From assembly GCF_017948245.1 (NCBI RefSeq), contig NZ_CP072868.1, positions 62,001 to 126,000 on the forward strand: DNA of 64,000 nt, in the 5' to 3' direction. This document shows positions 34,779 through 44,715 of the stretch, piece after piece. Position 1 is the first letter of the stretch; every line of letters starts with the position of its first letter. The notes under the pieces were generated by a model that made no database searches, was not told the origin of the DNA, and was given only the letters and a program-made list of their open reading frames with translations. Source of the DNA: Rhizobium sp. NLR16a (lineage in GTDB: Bacteria; Pseudomonadota; Alphaproteobacteria; Rhizobiales; Rhizobiaceae). The position numbers were made by a program, and so were the translations under genes.

Positions 34779-36707
34779 ATGCGGATTAGAGGGACAAGTC
34801 CGAAAATAGGTTTTGCGTATCGGCGAACAGGCACCATGATGGTGGTCGCAGCGGCAGCTGCTTTCTCACCGGTCCTGATCGGCGATGCTTACGCCTTCAA
34901 GCTTTTCGGCATCACCATCTTCGGCAAGGAGGAGGATGAGAGCGAACAGGTGCCTGATCCGGTGCGCTATCACGTCGACCTCAAGGCCGACACCACCGAT
35001 CCGGATCTCAGGGAAGCGCTCGAAAACAGCTCCCGCCTTGTCAGCGACCAGAAACAGCCCGTCTCCGGCGATCTCGGCATCGTCGTCAAGGCGCGTGACG
35101 ACCGCGAGCGACTGGTCGCTGCGCTCTATGAAAAGGCCCGGTATGGCGGAGTGGTGACGATCACCATCGACGGCAAAAATATCGACGACCTGCCGCCCAA
35201 TCCGACATTCGACCGCTCCGGGCCGGTCCCCGTCACAGTCGATATAACACCAGGCCCTGTTTTCAAGGTCAGAGAGGTGCAGTTCGGCGGCGACGCCGCG
35301 GATCGCAATCCCGCCGACTACGACCTTGCCCCCGGCGCCGAGGCCGGCTCGCTCGCCATCATCAAGGCCGGCGACAGAATAGTCGAGCAGTTGAAAAGCG
35401 AAGGCCGGCCCTTCGCCAAATTGACCGAACGCAAGGTCGTAGCCGATCACAGGAGCGACACGGTCGACATCGTGCTTGCTGCCGAAGGCGGGCCTGTCGC
35501 CCCGATCGGCGATGTCGGGGTCACCGGCGAAAAAACCATGCGGCCTGCGTTCATCCAGCGTTATTCCCGGCTGAACAAAGGGGACCCCTATTCGCCGGAA
35601 ACGCTGAAGAAGGCCGGCGAGCGGCTGCGCGCCCTCGGCATCTTTTCGAGCGTCACCATTCATGAGGGCGATGCGCTGGCGCCGGACGGCACGCTGCCGA
35701 TGACGATCGAGGTGTCCGAAGGCAAGAGGCGCTATTTCGGCGTCGGCGCGCAATATTCCACCACCGACGGCCTCGGCATCCAGGGTTATTGGGGTCACCG
35801 CAACCTGTTCGGCGAAGCCGAGACGCTGAGGATCGAAGGCTCGGTCTCGCGGCTCGGTGAAACCACCGATGTCGGCAGCCTCGACTATTCGGCCGGCATC
35901 CTCTTCACCAAGCCCGGCGCCTTCTTCCCGGCCGCCACGCTGAAGGCCGGCATCGTCGCCAAGACCCAGAATCCGGACGCTTATGATGCGACGCTCGTCA
36001 CCGCCTCGCTCGGCCTTTCCTATGAACTGACCGAGAAGGACACGGTGTCGGCGAGCGGCGAAGTCAGCTGGGAGCGTGATGACGACGCATTCGGTACCAA
36101 CGATTATCTGACCATCGCCCTGCCGCTTCAATATGATCGTGACGCACGCGACGATAAGTTCAATCCGACCGAAGGTTATCGCGCAACGGTGTCGGCAAAG
36201 CCCGGCTACGAGATCTTCAATGCCATCCCCTATGCGGCGTTCGAGGGTTCGATCTCCGGCTATCTTCCGTTCGGCGCCGAAGATCGCCTCGTGCTTGCAG
36301 GCAAGGTCGCCGCCGGCGTGCTGATCGGCGGCGGCGGGATCGAGGATATCCCTGCCACGCAACGCTTTTTCGCCGGCGGCGGCGGCTCGGTGCGCGGATA
36401 CAGCTTTCAGGAAATCTCGCCTTACAACGACAACGGCGATGCCACCGGCGGCCGCTCCTATGTGACCGGGTCGCTGGAGGCCCGCTTCAGGATCACCGAT
36501 ACGATCGGCCTCGTGCCCTTCATCGACGTCGGCACCGTATCGGACAGCACCTTTCCGGGTTTTTCCGATATCCGCGCCGGCGCCGGCGCGGGAATACGAT
36601 ATGCCACACCTTTCGGGCCGCTGCGGCTTGATTTTGCCGTGCCGCTGAACAAGTACGAAGATGGCACAGATTATGGAATTTATGCCGGCATCGGCCAATC
36701 GTTCTAG
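34779..36707 (+). CDS. tamA: autotransporter assembly complex outer-membrane protein TamA
   Basis: A 642-residue BamA-family protein of the outer membrane. An export sequence (about residues 15-40, MMVVAAAAAFSPVLIGDAYA) is followed by POTRA-like domains (about 60-300) and a 16-strand surface-antigen barrel. The barrel lid motif reads FFAGGGGSVRGYSFQE, and the C-terminus ends in Phe (YAGIGQSF), the beta-signal. With TamB it forms the TAM complex that inserts outer-membrane proteins and is linked to phospholipid transport. The ATG at 34779 is preferred; TTG at 34716 opens the frame earlier. tamB follows after 61 bases. Confidence 0.92.
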   Translation: MRIRGTSPKIGFAYRRTGTMMVVAAAAAFSPVLIGDAYAFKLFGITIFGKEEDESEQVPDPVRYHVDLKADTTDPDLREALENSSRLVSDQKQPVSGDLGIVVKARDDRERLVAALYEKARYGGVVTITIDGKNIDDLPPNPTFDRSGPVPVTVDITPGPVFKVREVQFGGDAADRNPADYDLAPGAEAGSLAIIKAGDRIVEQLKSEGRPFAKLTERKVVADHRSDTVDIVLAAEGGPVAPIGDVGVTGEKTMRPAFIQRYSRLNKGDPYSPETLKKAGERLRALGIFSSVTIHEGDALAPDGTLPMTIEVSEGKRRYFGVGAQYSTTDGLGIQGYWGHRNLFGEAETLRIEGSVSRLGETTDVGSLDYSAGILFTKPGAFFPAATLKAGIVAKTQNPDAYDATLVTASLGLSYELTEKDTVSASGEVSWERDDDAFGTNDYLTIALPLQYDRDARDDKFNPTEGYRATVSAKPGYEIFNAIPYAAFEGSISGYLPFGAEDRLVLAGKVAAGVLIGGGGIEDIPATQRFFAGGGGSVRGYSFQEISPYNDNGDATGGRSYVTGSLEARFRITDTIGLVPFIDVGTVSDSTFPGFSDIRAGAGAGIRYATPFGPLRLDFAVPLNKYEDGTDYGIYAGIGQSF

Positions 36708-36768
36708 GATTGCCGATTCGGGTTCCTTCCGATCTGTGGGCCGCATGAAAACGGGGTAGTCCGCGCCG

Positions 36769-39700
36769 ATGCAAACGCTGGCAAAAATCATCAACTGGAT
36801 CGTGCGGGTCACAGGCTTTGCTGTCGGCGCCATTTTGATTCTCGCTGTCGCGGCACTTGCGATCTTCGGCTTCACTTCCTTTGGCGCCCGCATCGTCACC
36901 GAAAGGATCGCCTCCACCCTTTCCAACCGCGACATGACGATCGAGGTGCGCGAACCGGAGGGGCTTTTGACCGGCGGGCTTCGCGCCGCCGAAATCTCCC
37001 TATCCGACACAAGGGGCGTTTTTGCGGAAATTCACGGCGTGGCGATTGACTGGAACCCGCTGGCGCTGCTGACGGGAACATTCCACGCCAAGCGTTTCCA
37101 GATCGAGACGATCAGCGTGCTGCGCAAGCCGGTGCGCACCCTGCCCTCCCGGCCCAACGCAGAAAATTCCGGCGGCTTCGCACTTCCGGTTAAGGTCGAT
37201 GTCGATCATGTGGCCCTGCCCGATATCAAACTCGCCGAAGCTTTTGCGGGACGCGCCTTCGCGCTCGCCGCCGTAGGCAGCCTTACGGCGGATGGCGACG
37301 GCGGCGAAGCGATGGTCAATGTCAGCCGCCACGCAGTTCCGGATGCGCGGCTTAGCGCCGATATCGCCTACGCTCCGGCCGAAAACCGGCTGCGGCTGAA
37401 GGCGCAGCTTGCCGAGCCGAAGGGTGGGCTTTTGGCGGGCTTCCTCGGCCTGCCTGGCAATCCTGCCGTCAACATCAGCCTCGACGGCCAGGGACCGATA
37501 TCCGACTGGATAGGCAAAATGCAGGCTGCGCTCGACGGGCAACAGCGCGCTGCAATCGAGGGCCGACATGCGATTGGCGCAGACGGGCTGCACCATCTCG
37601 ATCTCAAGGGTGGCGGTGACCTGAGCTCGCTTCTTCCCGCGGCATTCCGGCCTCTTTTCGCCGGCCAGACCAATATCGACCTTGCCGCCACCTTCGACGA
37701 CCATGGCAAGATCGATATCCAGACAGGCAATATCGCCACCGGCAGCGTTGTCATCGCCGCATCGGGCGCGCTTGACCCGACCGGCAACAACAGCCTGAAC
37801 GCCAATCTGCTCGGCACATCCGGCCCTGTCGATTTCCGCTGGCCGCTCGCCGAAGGCGAAGCGCGCTTCCTGATATCGGGTCTGAACCTGGCTCTAACAG
37901 GCGACGCGCAGACCGCCCGATTGAGCCTCAGCGGCTCGCTCGACAGCGCAACCCTGCCGCAGGCCGATATCGGCAACGTCAAGCTGACGGCAAAGAGCGA
38001 CGCCTTCAATCTTGCCGCTCGTTCCGGCAGCGTTCAGCTGCGCCTCGTGGCCGGCGACGCAACCTTTGCCGAACCGAACCTCAACCGCGCAGTTCAAGGC
38101 CCTATCACGATCGCCGCGCCGCTCCAGATTTCGCCGGGAGACATCGGCTTCAATGGCACCACCGTCGAAAGCGCCAATATCAACGGCAGCCTCAACGGTT
38201 CCTATCGGCTGGGGGACCGAGCGCTGACCGGCAATGTCAAGCTGAGCGTCGAGCCGGCGGCCCTGCCGGCCGCGGCGGCGAGCAGGTTTGATCAGCCGAT
38301 CACGCTCGAAAGCCAGGTGACCGGCACTATCCCGTCGAAATTCGCGCTGTCCAACCTCGTCCTGAAATCCGGCACGCTTGAAGCCGCCGGCAACGTCGCG
38401 CTCGACGGCTCGATGTTGAACGCCGATCTCTCAGGTCGGCTGCCCGATATCGGCAAGCTGATTGCGGGTGCGAGTGGCGGAGCAGGTTACGCGCTGAGAG
38501 TCGGAGGCGAACTGCCGGCGATCTCCATGACGGCCAATCTCAAGGCTCCCAGCCTTGAGATGGCCGATCGCATGCTCGCCAACCTCAATGTCGATCTGTC
38601 GGGTATCGCCGATCCCAAGGCGCCGCAGGGGAAATTTGCGGCCACCGGCACGATCGACGGACAGCCGATCGGCATCAGCGGCGACGTCCGTTCTGAAAAC
38701 GGCAGGACGAGCATTCCCGCACTGACCGCCGATATCGGCGGCAACCGGCTGACCGGCAATCTGGAGCTCTCGCCCTCCTTTGCACCCTCGGGCGCGTTGA
38801 CCTTCGATTTCCCCGAGCTCGGCTTGCTGGCTGCGCTTGGCGGACAGAAAGCCGAAGGAGATCTCAAAGGGTCGCTCGGCATCGAGAGCGACGGCGGCAA
38901 GATCGCGCTCAAGCTCGTTGCGTCAGGCGCCTCGATCCGCCGCGATACGCTGGCGATCGTCAAGCCGGATATCGACATCACGGTCAGCGATCTCAGCGCC
39001 CTTGCCGCAAACGGCACGGTCAGGGCCGAGGAACTGGCTGCCGGAGCGAACAAACTTGGCGAACTTTCTCTCAGCTTTACCAAACAGCAAGACCGCACCA
39101 AATTCGACCTCGATGCTACCTATGACGGCAATCCCGTGATCGCGGACGGTACGAGTGAGATGGCCGCCGGCAATATCGGCTTCAACCTCGATCGACTCTC
39201 GGCAAGCCCCCGCAACATTCCGATCGAGCTCGCTGCGCCGACGCGGGTCACGGTCACCGGCGGTGTCGCCAATCTGGACGGACTGACGTTGAAGACCGGC
39301 GCCGGCTCGGTATCGGTTACCGGTTCGGCCGGCGAGACGCTGAAGCTCGATGCCGTCATCAAGGAGCTGCCGGCGTCACTCGTCGACGGTTTCGTACCGA
39401 ATCTTTCGACTGGCGGCACGATCTCGGGAACGATTGCCGTGACGGGAACGCCGGCAGCACCCATCGCCGATTTCAAACTCGACTGGAAGGATGCGACGAC
39501 AGGGCAGCTTAAGGGCGCGGGCCTGACACCGCTCGGCATCACTGCCAGCGGTAAATTCGTCGACAAGAAGCTCGATTTCGACGCGACAATCGCCGGTGCC
39601 GACAGCCTGTTGCTCAAGGCCCGCGGCGACGTCGCGCTCGCTGATCCGACGGCGCCGGTGTTCGATATCAACGCCGATATCCTCAACCTGCCTGCGCAGG

Positions 39701-42700
39701 TCGCCAATGGTTTCGTTTCCGATCTCGCCGCCGAAGGCGCGATCACGGGAAAGGTGACCGCCTCCGGTTCCCTTAAGGCTCCAACCGCCAATTTCGACAT
39801 CGCCTGGAAAAGCGCCGCGACGCGCCACACGAAGCGCGCCGGCCTCGCGGCTCTTGATGTGACCGCATCTGGCAAATTCGTGGACAACAAGCTCGATTTC
39901 GGCGCCGCAGCCATCGGCGCCGACAGGCTCTCGCTCAAGGCAAACGGCAACGTGGATATCGCCGGGACGACGATCGGTGACGTCAAGGTCGACGCAACAC
40001 TGGACAATATCCCGGCAGCTATTGCCAACGGCTTCGTTCCCGATCTCGCAGCAGAAGGCACGCTCTCCGGAACGGTCGCGGCCAGCGGGCTGCTTGCAGC
40101 CCCGACCGCCGATTTCGATCTCCATTGGCTAAACGCCGCGACGAGCCACACGAAACGGGCCGGCCTCGCCGGTCTTGGCGTCACCGCGTCCGGAAAATTC
40201 ACCGACAACAAGCTTGATTTCGACGCCGCGATTGCCGGCGCCAACAACCTCTCGCTGAAGGCGAACGGCAATGCCGCCGTTACCGGCACGACGATCAGCG
40301 CGGTCGCGGCCGATGCGACACTGTCAAATGTCCCGGCAAGCCTGGCAAACAGCTTCGTCGCCGATCTCGCTGCCGAAGGCACGGTCTCGGGTAGGCTCTC
40401 GGCTGCGGGCTCGCTTTCCGCCCCGACCGCCAATTTCGACCTCAATTGGAAAGACGCCGCGACGAGCCACACGAAGCGTGCCGGCCTTGCCGCTCTCGAC
40501 ATTACCGCATCGGGGAAATTTGCCGATAACAAGCTGGATTTCAACGCGGCCGCCGGTGGCGATCAAGGTCTCGCATTGAAGGCCATGGGCAACGTCGCTC
40601 TTGCTGGTACGACGATCGACAGTATGAAAGTCGATGCCGAATTCGTCAAACTCCCCGCCGCTCTCGCCAATGCCTTCGTCCCCGATCTTGCGGCCGGCGG
40701 CATGATATCCGGCACGCTCTCGGCAGCAGGAACACCCGCTGCACCCAAGGCCGATTTCAAGCTCGACTGGGCGGATGCCGCAACCAGCCACACCAGAAGC
40801 GCGCATCTTTCCGGCCTCGCGCTTGCCGCATCGGGACACCTCGTCGACAACAAGCTCGCCTTTAACGCCAATCTTGGCGGCAAGGACCGACTCTCGCTGA
40901 ATGCCGCGGGCAATGTGGCGATATCGGGCGCCTCGGTCCGCAACCTCGACGTCAAGGCCGATCTCGTCAATCTGCCAGCAGCCCTTGCCAACGGCTTTGT
41001 TCCGGGTCTTGCCGCGGAGGGCATGGTGTCGGGAACGGCATCCGCCTCAGGCGCGCTGCCAAGACCCGCCGTCGATTTCAAGCTCGACTGGAAGAACGCC
41101 GCCACCGCGCAGACCAGGAGCAGCGGCTTGTCGGGTTTGAGCGCCGTGGCCTCCGGCAAGTTCGCCAATGACAGGGTCGATTTCGATGCCAGCCTTGCCG
41201 GCAAGGAGGGCATGTTGGCCAAGGCGGCGGGTGGCTTGACGATCGCGGGAACGGCCATCCGCGACCTTTCGATCAATGCCGACATTCCGGCGCTGCCGGC
41301 AAATATCGCCAATGCCTTTGTTCCCGGCCTTGGTGCTGAAGGCACACTGTCGGCGAGCGCCCAGACATCGGGAACGCCGGCAGACCCGATCGTCGATTTC
41401 AAGCTCAACTGGAAAGATGCCGCGACCAGCCACACCAAGGCCGCCGGCCTCTCCCGGCTTGCCTTGGCGGCGACGGGAAAATATGCCGGCGACCGACTGG
41501 ATTTCGATGCCGACCTCAGCGGCGGCGGCGGCATTTCGCTGAAGGCCGCCGGTAATTTGTCCATTGCAGGCACAACGATCCGATCGATCGACGTCACCGC
41601 GAACGCTGCCAATGTTCCGGCCGCCATCGCCAACGGCTTTGTTCCGGGCATCGGAGCCGAGGGTACCATCTCGGCGACGGCCAAAGCGACGGGCACGCTG
41701 TCCTCACCCGCCGTCGATTTCAAGGTCGACTGGAAGAATGCCGCGACGAGCCAGACGAAAGGCGCCGGTCTTTCGCCGTTCAGCATCGGGGCATCCGGCA
41801 AGCTTGCCGACAACAGGCTGACGGTCGACACCAGCCTGGCCGGCGACGCCGGCATGTCGCTGAAGGGCGGCGGCAGCGTGGTGATATCGGGCAACCGCGC
41901 CATCGACATGCGCTTCAACGGCAATGTTCCTTTCGCCGTGCTTGGCGCGCCGCTCGCACAGCAGGGCTTTGTCGCCGACGGCGTCGCCAACGTCGATCTT
42001 AAGATTGGCGGAACGGCCGCAGCACCCATCATCAACGGCACTGTCTCGACATCAGGGGCCAAGCTCGTCGACGTCAGGCGCAATCTTGCCATCAACAATG
42101 TCGCAGCCGTCGTCACCTTCAATGGCAACCAGGCCGTCATCTCGCGCCTCAGCGGCAATCTTGGCGGCGGCGGCACGATTTCGGCAAGCGGCACCATCGG
42201 CATCCAGCCCGCCGGCGGCTTTCCCGCCGACATTTCGATCAAGCTCGACAAGGCCGTCTATGTCGACGGAACGCTCGTCGTCTCCACCGTCAACGGGGCA
42301 GTCGGCCTGCGCGGGCCGATCATGAGCGCGACGCTGAGCGGTAAGCTGCGGCTGGACAAGACCTCGATCACCGTCCCGGAGAGATTGCCGACCTCGCTGC
42401 GTGAAATCGACATCCGGCATAAGAATGCACCGCGAGCAGTGCTGGCGCAGCTGCGCGATGAAGGCAAGCAAAAGCCGGGCGAAAAGTCCTCCGTTATCAC
42501 GCTCGACCTCGAAATCGATGCGCCCTCGCAGATCTTCGTGCGCGGCCGCGGCATCGATGCCGAGCTTGGAGGCCGCGTGACGATCCGCGGAACGGCGGCA
42601 GCACCCATCGTCACCGGCGGCTTTACGATGCGCCGCGGACGGCTGACCATTCTCAATCGCCGCCTCAATTTCTCCGACAAGAGCAAAATCACCTTTGCCG

Positions 42701-43191
42701 GCGACCTGACGCCAGCGCTCGACATGGAAGCGACCTCCACCTCCGGCACGACGACCCTGACGGTCGATGTCTCTGGCCTTGCCACCGATCCTTCGATCAC
42801 CTTTTCCTCTTCGCCCCAGCTGCCGCAGGACGAGGTGCTGGCGCAGCTGATCTTCGGCCAGTCGATGTCGAAGCTGTCGCCGGTGCAGATCGCCCAGCTC
42901 GCCGACGCGGTCAGCCAGCTGGCCGGCAACCGCTCCACTTCGCTTTTCGAGGGTCTGCGCAACCAGCTCGGCGTTGACGATTTCGACGTCAGCACCGACG
43001 AGAAGGGCCAGACGAGTGTCAGCGTCGGCCGTTATCTCAACGACCGTACCTATTTCGAATTGCAGCAGGGCGGCTCGGCCGGCGCCAAGGCCATCATCAA
43101 TCTCGATGTCGGCCGCGGTGTCAAATTGCGGGGAGCCGCCGGCGGCAATGGCGCCGGCGAAGCAGGCATCGTCTATGAACGGGAATATTGA
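36769..43191 (+). CDS. tamB: translocation and assembly module subunit TamB (AsmA-like)
   Basis: A 2140-residue envelope protein, longer than E. coli TamB (about 1260 residues). One N-terminal membrane helix (about residues 10-35) anchors it in the inner membrane. A long beta-rich periplasmic groove spans the middle and a conserved C-terminal TamB (DUF490) domain (about 1770-2140) ends SAGAKAIINLDVGRGVKLRG then GIVYEREY. AsmA-like groove proteins move lipid between membranes or guide outer-membrane protein assembly with TamA. Extra length comes from eight tandem 107-residue repeats (residues 872-1727), annotated separately. The only gene after tamA in its operon. Confidence 0.93.
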   Translation: MQTLAKIINWIVRVTGFAVGAILILAVAALAIFGFTSFGARIVTERIASTLSNRDMTIEVREPEGLLTGGLRAAEISLSDTRGVFAEIHGVAIDWNPLALLTGTFHAKRFQIETISVLRKPVRTLPSRPNAENSGGFALPVKVDVDHVALPDIKLAEAFAGRAFALAAVGSLTADGDGGEAMVNVSRHAVPDARLSADIAYAPAENRLRLKAQLAEPKGGLLAGFLGLPGNPAVNISLDGQGPISDWIGKMQAALDGQQRAAIEGRHAIGADGLHHLDLKGGGDLSSLLPAAFRPLFAGQTNIDLAATFDDHGKIDIQTGNIATGSVVIAASGALDPTGNNSLNANLLGTSGPVDFRWPLAEGEARFLISGLNLALTGDAQTARLSLSGSLDSATLPQADIGNVKLTAKSDAFNLAARSGSVQLRLVAGDATFAEPNLNRAVQGPITIAAPLQISPGDIGFNGTTVESANINGSLNGSYRLGDRALTGNVKLSVEPAALPAAAASRFDQPITLESQVTGTIPSKFALSNLVLKSGTLEAAGNVALDGSMLNADLSGRLPDIGKLIAGASGGAGYALRVGGELPAISMTANLKAPSLEMADRMLANLNVDLSGIADPKAPQGKFAATGTIDGQPIGISGDVRSENGRTSIPALTADIGGNRLTGNLELSPSFAPSGALTFDFPELGLLAALGGQKAEGDLKGSLGIESDGGKIALKLVASGASIRRDTLAIVKPDIDITVSDLSALAANGTVRAEELAAGANKLGELSLSFTKQQDRTKFDLDATYDGNPVIADGTSEMAAGNIGFNLDRLSASPRNIPIELAAPTRVTVTGGVANLDGLTLKTGAGSVSVTGSAGETLKLDAVIKELPASLVDGFVPNLSTGGTISGTIAVTGTPAAPIADFKLDWKDATTGQLKGAGLTPLGITASGKFVDKKLDFDATIAGADSLLLKARGDVALADPTAPVFDINADILNLPAQVANGFVSDLAAEGAITGKVTASGSLKAPTANFDIAWKSAATRHTKRAGLAALDVTASGKFVDNKLDFGAAAIGADRLSLKANGNVDIAGTTIGDVKVDATLDNIPAAIANGFVPDLAAEGTLSGTVAASGLLAAPTADFDLHWLNAATSHTKRAGLAGLGVTASGKFTDNKLDFDAAIAGANNLSLKANGNAAVTGTTISAVAADATLSNVPASLANSFVADLAAEGTVSGRLSAAGSLSAPTANFDLNWKDAATSHTKRAGLAALDITASGKFADNKLDFNAAAGGDQGLALKAMGNVALAGTTIDSMKVDAEFVKLPAALANAFVPDLAAGGMISGTLSAAGTPAAPKADFKLDWADAATSHTRSAHLSGLALAASGHLVDNKLAFNANLGGKDRLSLNAAGNVAISGASVRNLDVKADLVNLPAALANGFVPGLAAEGMVSGTASASGALPRPAVDFKLDWKNAATAQTRSSGLSGLSAVASGKFANDRVDFDASLAGKEGMLAKAAGGLTIAGTAIRDLSINADIPALPANIANAFVPGLGAEGTLSASAQTSGTPADPIVDFKLNWKDAATSHTKAAGLSRLALAATGKYAGDRLDFDADLSGGGGISLKAAGNLSIAGTTIRSIDVTANAANVPAAIANGFVPGIGAEGTISATAKATGTLSSPAVDFKVDWKNAATSQTKGAGLSPFSIGASGKLADNRLTVDTSLAGDAGMSLKGGGSVVISGNRAIDMRFNGNVPFAVLGAPLAQQGFVADGVANVDLKIGGTAAAPIINGTVSTSGAKLVDVRRNLAINNVAAVVTFNGNQAVISRLSGNLGGGGTISASGTIGIQPAGGFPADISIKLDKAVYVDGTLVVSTVNGAVGLRGPIMSATLSGKLRLDKTSITVPERLPTSLREIDIRHKNAPRAVLAQLRDEGKQKPGEKSSVITLDLEIDAPSQIFVRGRGIDAELGGRVTIRGTAAAPIVTGGFTMRRGRLTILNRRLNFSDKSKITFAGDLTPALDMEATSTSGTTTLTVDVSGLATDPSITFSSSPQLPQDEVLAQLIFGQSMSKLSPVQIAQLADAVSQLAGNRSTSLFEGLRNQLGVDDFDVSTDEKGQTSVSVGRYLNDRTYFELQQGGSAGAKAIINLDVGRGVKLRGAAGGNGAGEAGIVYEREY
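39382..41949 (+). repeat. eight tandem 321-bp coding repeats in tamB
   Basis: Repeat starts at 39382, 39703, 40024, 40345, 40666, 40987, 41308 and 41629, each exactly 321 bases (107 codons) apart. A typical unit opens ANGFVPDLAAEGTLSG and contains APTADFDLHW, NAATSHTKRAGL, TASGKF-DNKLDF and a closing LPAAIANGF-type hinge. Units differ by many substitutions but not by length, so slippage is not recent. Each unit would add a fixed number of strands to the TamB groove. Confidence 0.93.
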
Positions 43192-43197
43192 AGCGGC

Positions 43198-43677
43198 TTA
43201 GAAACCCGTCTTGCTCGTTTTGAGAAGAATGTTGGTCTCAGTCGAATTGATGCCGTTGATCAACCTGATTCGACGCAGTGTCTCGTCAAAGGCGGCAAGA
43301 TCGCGGTCCTCCAGCTCGGCGACGAAATCCCATTTGCCGTTGGTGCTGTGAAGCGCGCGCACCTGCGGCAGGCCCCTGAGCTGATCGGCCACCCTGTCGG
43401 CGAGCTTGCCGAGCACCTCGATCATGACGATAGCGCGCACGCCGGCGGATCGCGTCTCGTGACTGGTGCGGATGGTGAAGCCGACGATGGTGCCGCTGAC
43501 GACCAGCCGGTCGATACGGGCGGCGACCGTTGCCCGCGATGCACCGGTCATCGCCGCCAGCGACGAGACGGACATGCGGGCATTGTGGCGAAGGGCACTC
43601 AGAAGTTCGGTATCGAGATCGTCCACGTCGAACACTTTGTCAAAATAGCTTTGCCAATCTGCGCAATCATAATCCAT
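43198..43677 (-). CDS. Lrp/AsnC-family transcriptional regulator
   Basis: A 159-residue regulator. The helix-turn-helix (LSALRHNARMSVSSLAAMTG, then ATVAARIDRL) is at about residues 23-60 and the RAM ligand-binding domain follows (IVMIEVLGKLADRV, LHSTNGKWDFVAELE). It is divergent from the arginase gene with 80 bases between starts, so it probably controls rocF-rocD, as Lrp-type activators of arginine catabolism do. ATG at 43677 is used; GTG inside FDVDDLDTELL gives a more usual N-terminus 17 residues later, and the frame also extends to 43746. Confidence 0.88.
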   Translation of the reverse strand: MDYDCADWQSYFDKVFDVDDLDTELLSALRHNARMSVSSLAAMTGASRATVAARIDRLVVSGTIVGFTIRTSHETRSAGVRAIVMIEVLGKLADRVADQLRGLPQVRALHSTNGKWDFVAELEDRDLAAFDETLRRIRLINGINSTETNILLKTSKTGF

Positions 43678-43757
43678 TTCTGGCACTTTTCCATCTTTTT
43701 GCCGCCAGCCCTTTATCCCACTATCGGCCAAAACAGGCCTCAACACGGAGCCATCGA

Positions 43758-44693
43758 ATGAATGCGCGATCGCGATCTGTCACCCTCATCGGCGCACCCT
43801 TGGAAGAAGGTTCGGGTCGCAGAGGCGCCGCCATGGGGCCGGCGGCGCTGCGGATTGCCGGCGTCGACCAGACCCTAATTGATCTCGGCCACGACGTCGC
43901 CGATATCGGCGATCTCTCCATCGTGCCCGCGATGGATCTGCCGAATCATCCGAAAGCCCACAATCTGAGGATTGTCGGTGCCTTCACCCGCGCATTGGAA
44001 AGCAGCGTCTATGACGTCGCCGCCGCCGGCCGCTTTCCGCTGATTCTCGGCGGCGATCACAGCCTGTCGATGGGCAGCGTCTCCGGCATGGCGCGTTATG
44101 CCGCCAGCAAGGAGCGCCCGCTCTTCGTGCTCTGGCTCGATGCCCATGCCGATTTCAACTCTCCGGCCACGTCGCCCTCCGGCAATATGCACGGCATGCC
44201 CGTTGCCTTCTTCTGCGGCGAGGCGGAGTTCGCCGAAATCCTCCCGAAGAACCGGCCCTTCGTCGACCCGAAGAATGTCTTCCAGGTCGGTATCCGTTCG
44301 GTCGATGCGCGCGAGCGCGAGGAAATCCATGAACACGGCGTCAACGTTTTCGATATGCGCGCCATCGACGAGCAGGGCATCGGCGCTATCATGCGGGAGA
44401 TTCTCGCTGTTGTCGCCAAGGCCAACGGCCTGCTGCATGTCAGCCTCGATCTCGATTTCCTCGATCCCGACATCGCCCCCGGCGTCGGTACGACGGTGCC
44501 CGGCGGTGCGACCTTCCGCGAGGCGCATCTTGTCATGGAAATGCTTTCGGACAGCGGCCTCGTCTCGTCGCTCGATCTCGTCGAGCTCAATCCGTTTCTC
44601 GATGATCGCGGCAAAAGCGCCCGCATCCTGGTGGAACTGACGGCAAGCCTATTCGGCCGCCGCATCTTCGATCGTCCGACACGTGCCGCATAG
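43758..44693 (+). CDS. rocF: arginase
   Basis: Hydrolyses L-arginine to ornithine and urea with a binuclear manganese site. The 311-residue protein has all three ureohydrolase signatures: LGGDHSLSMGS, WLDAHADFNSP and SLDLDFLDPDIAPGVGT. The start ATG at 43758 gives the arginase N-terminus (VTLIGAPLEEGSGRRGAAMGP). rocD follows after 22 bases, so arginine is taken to glutamate semialdehyde in one operon. The Lrp regulator is divergent. Confidence 0.95.
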   Translation: MNARSRSVTLIGAPLEEGSGRRGAAMGPAALRIAGVDQTLIDLGHDVADIGDLSIVPAMDLPNHPKAHNLRIVGAFTRALESSVYDVAAAGRFPLILGGDHSLSMGSVSGMARYAASKERPLFVLWLDAHADFNSPATSPSGNMHGMPVAFFCGEAEFAEILPKNRPFVDPKNVFQVGIRSVDAREREEIHEHGVNVFDMRAIDEQGIGAIMREILAVVAKANGLLHVSLDLDFLDPDIAPGVGTTVPGGATFREAHLVMEMLSDSGLVSSLDLVELNPFLDDRGKSARILVELTASLFGRRIFDRPTRAA

Positions 44694-44715
44694 ACAAGGC
44701 TGAGGGAGAAGCGCC

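Noticed and set aside
34866..37010. 714-residue minus-strand ORF
   Set aside because: It lies opposite tamA and the start of tamB. It arises from GC-rich codon bias and has no domain or ribosome site; tamA is clear on the other strand.
40563..42251. Long minus-strand ORFs with repeated segments opposite tamB
   Set aside because: They mirror the tamB repeats and have no independent evidence.
43678..43757. sigma54-like TGGCAC-TTTTTGC upstream of arginase
   Set aside because: The GG and GC doublets are about 18 bases apart instead of the required 10-11.
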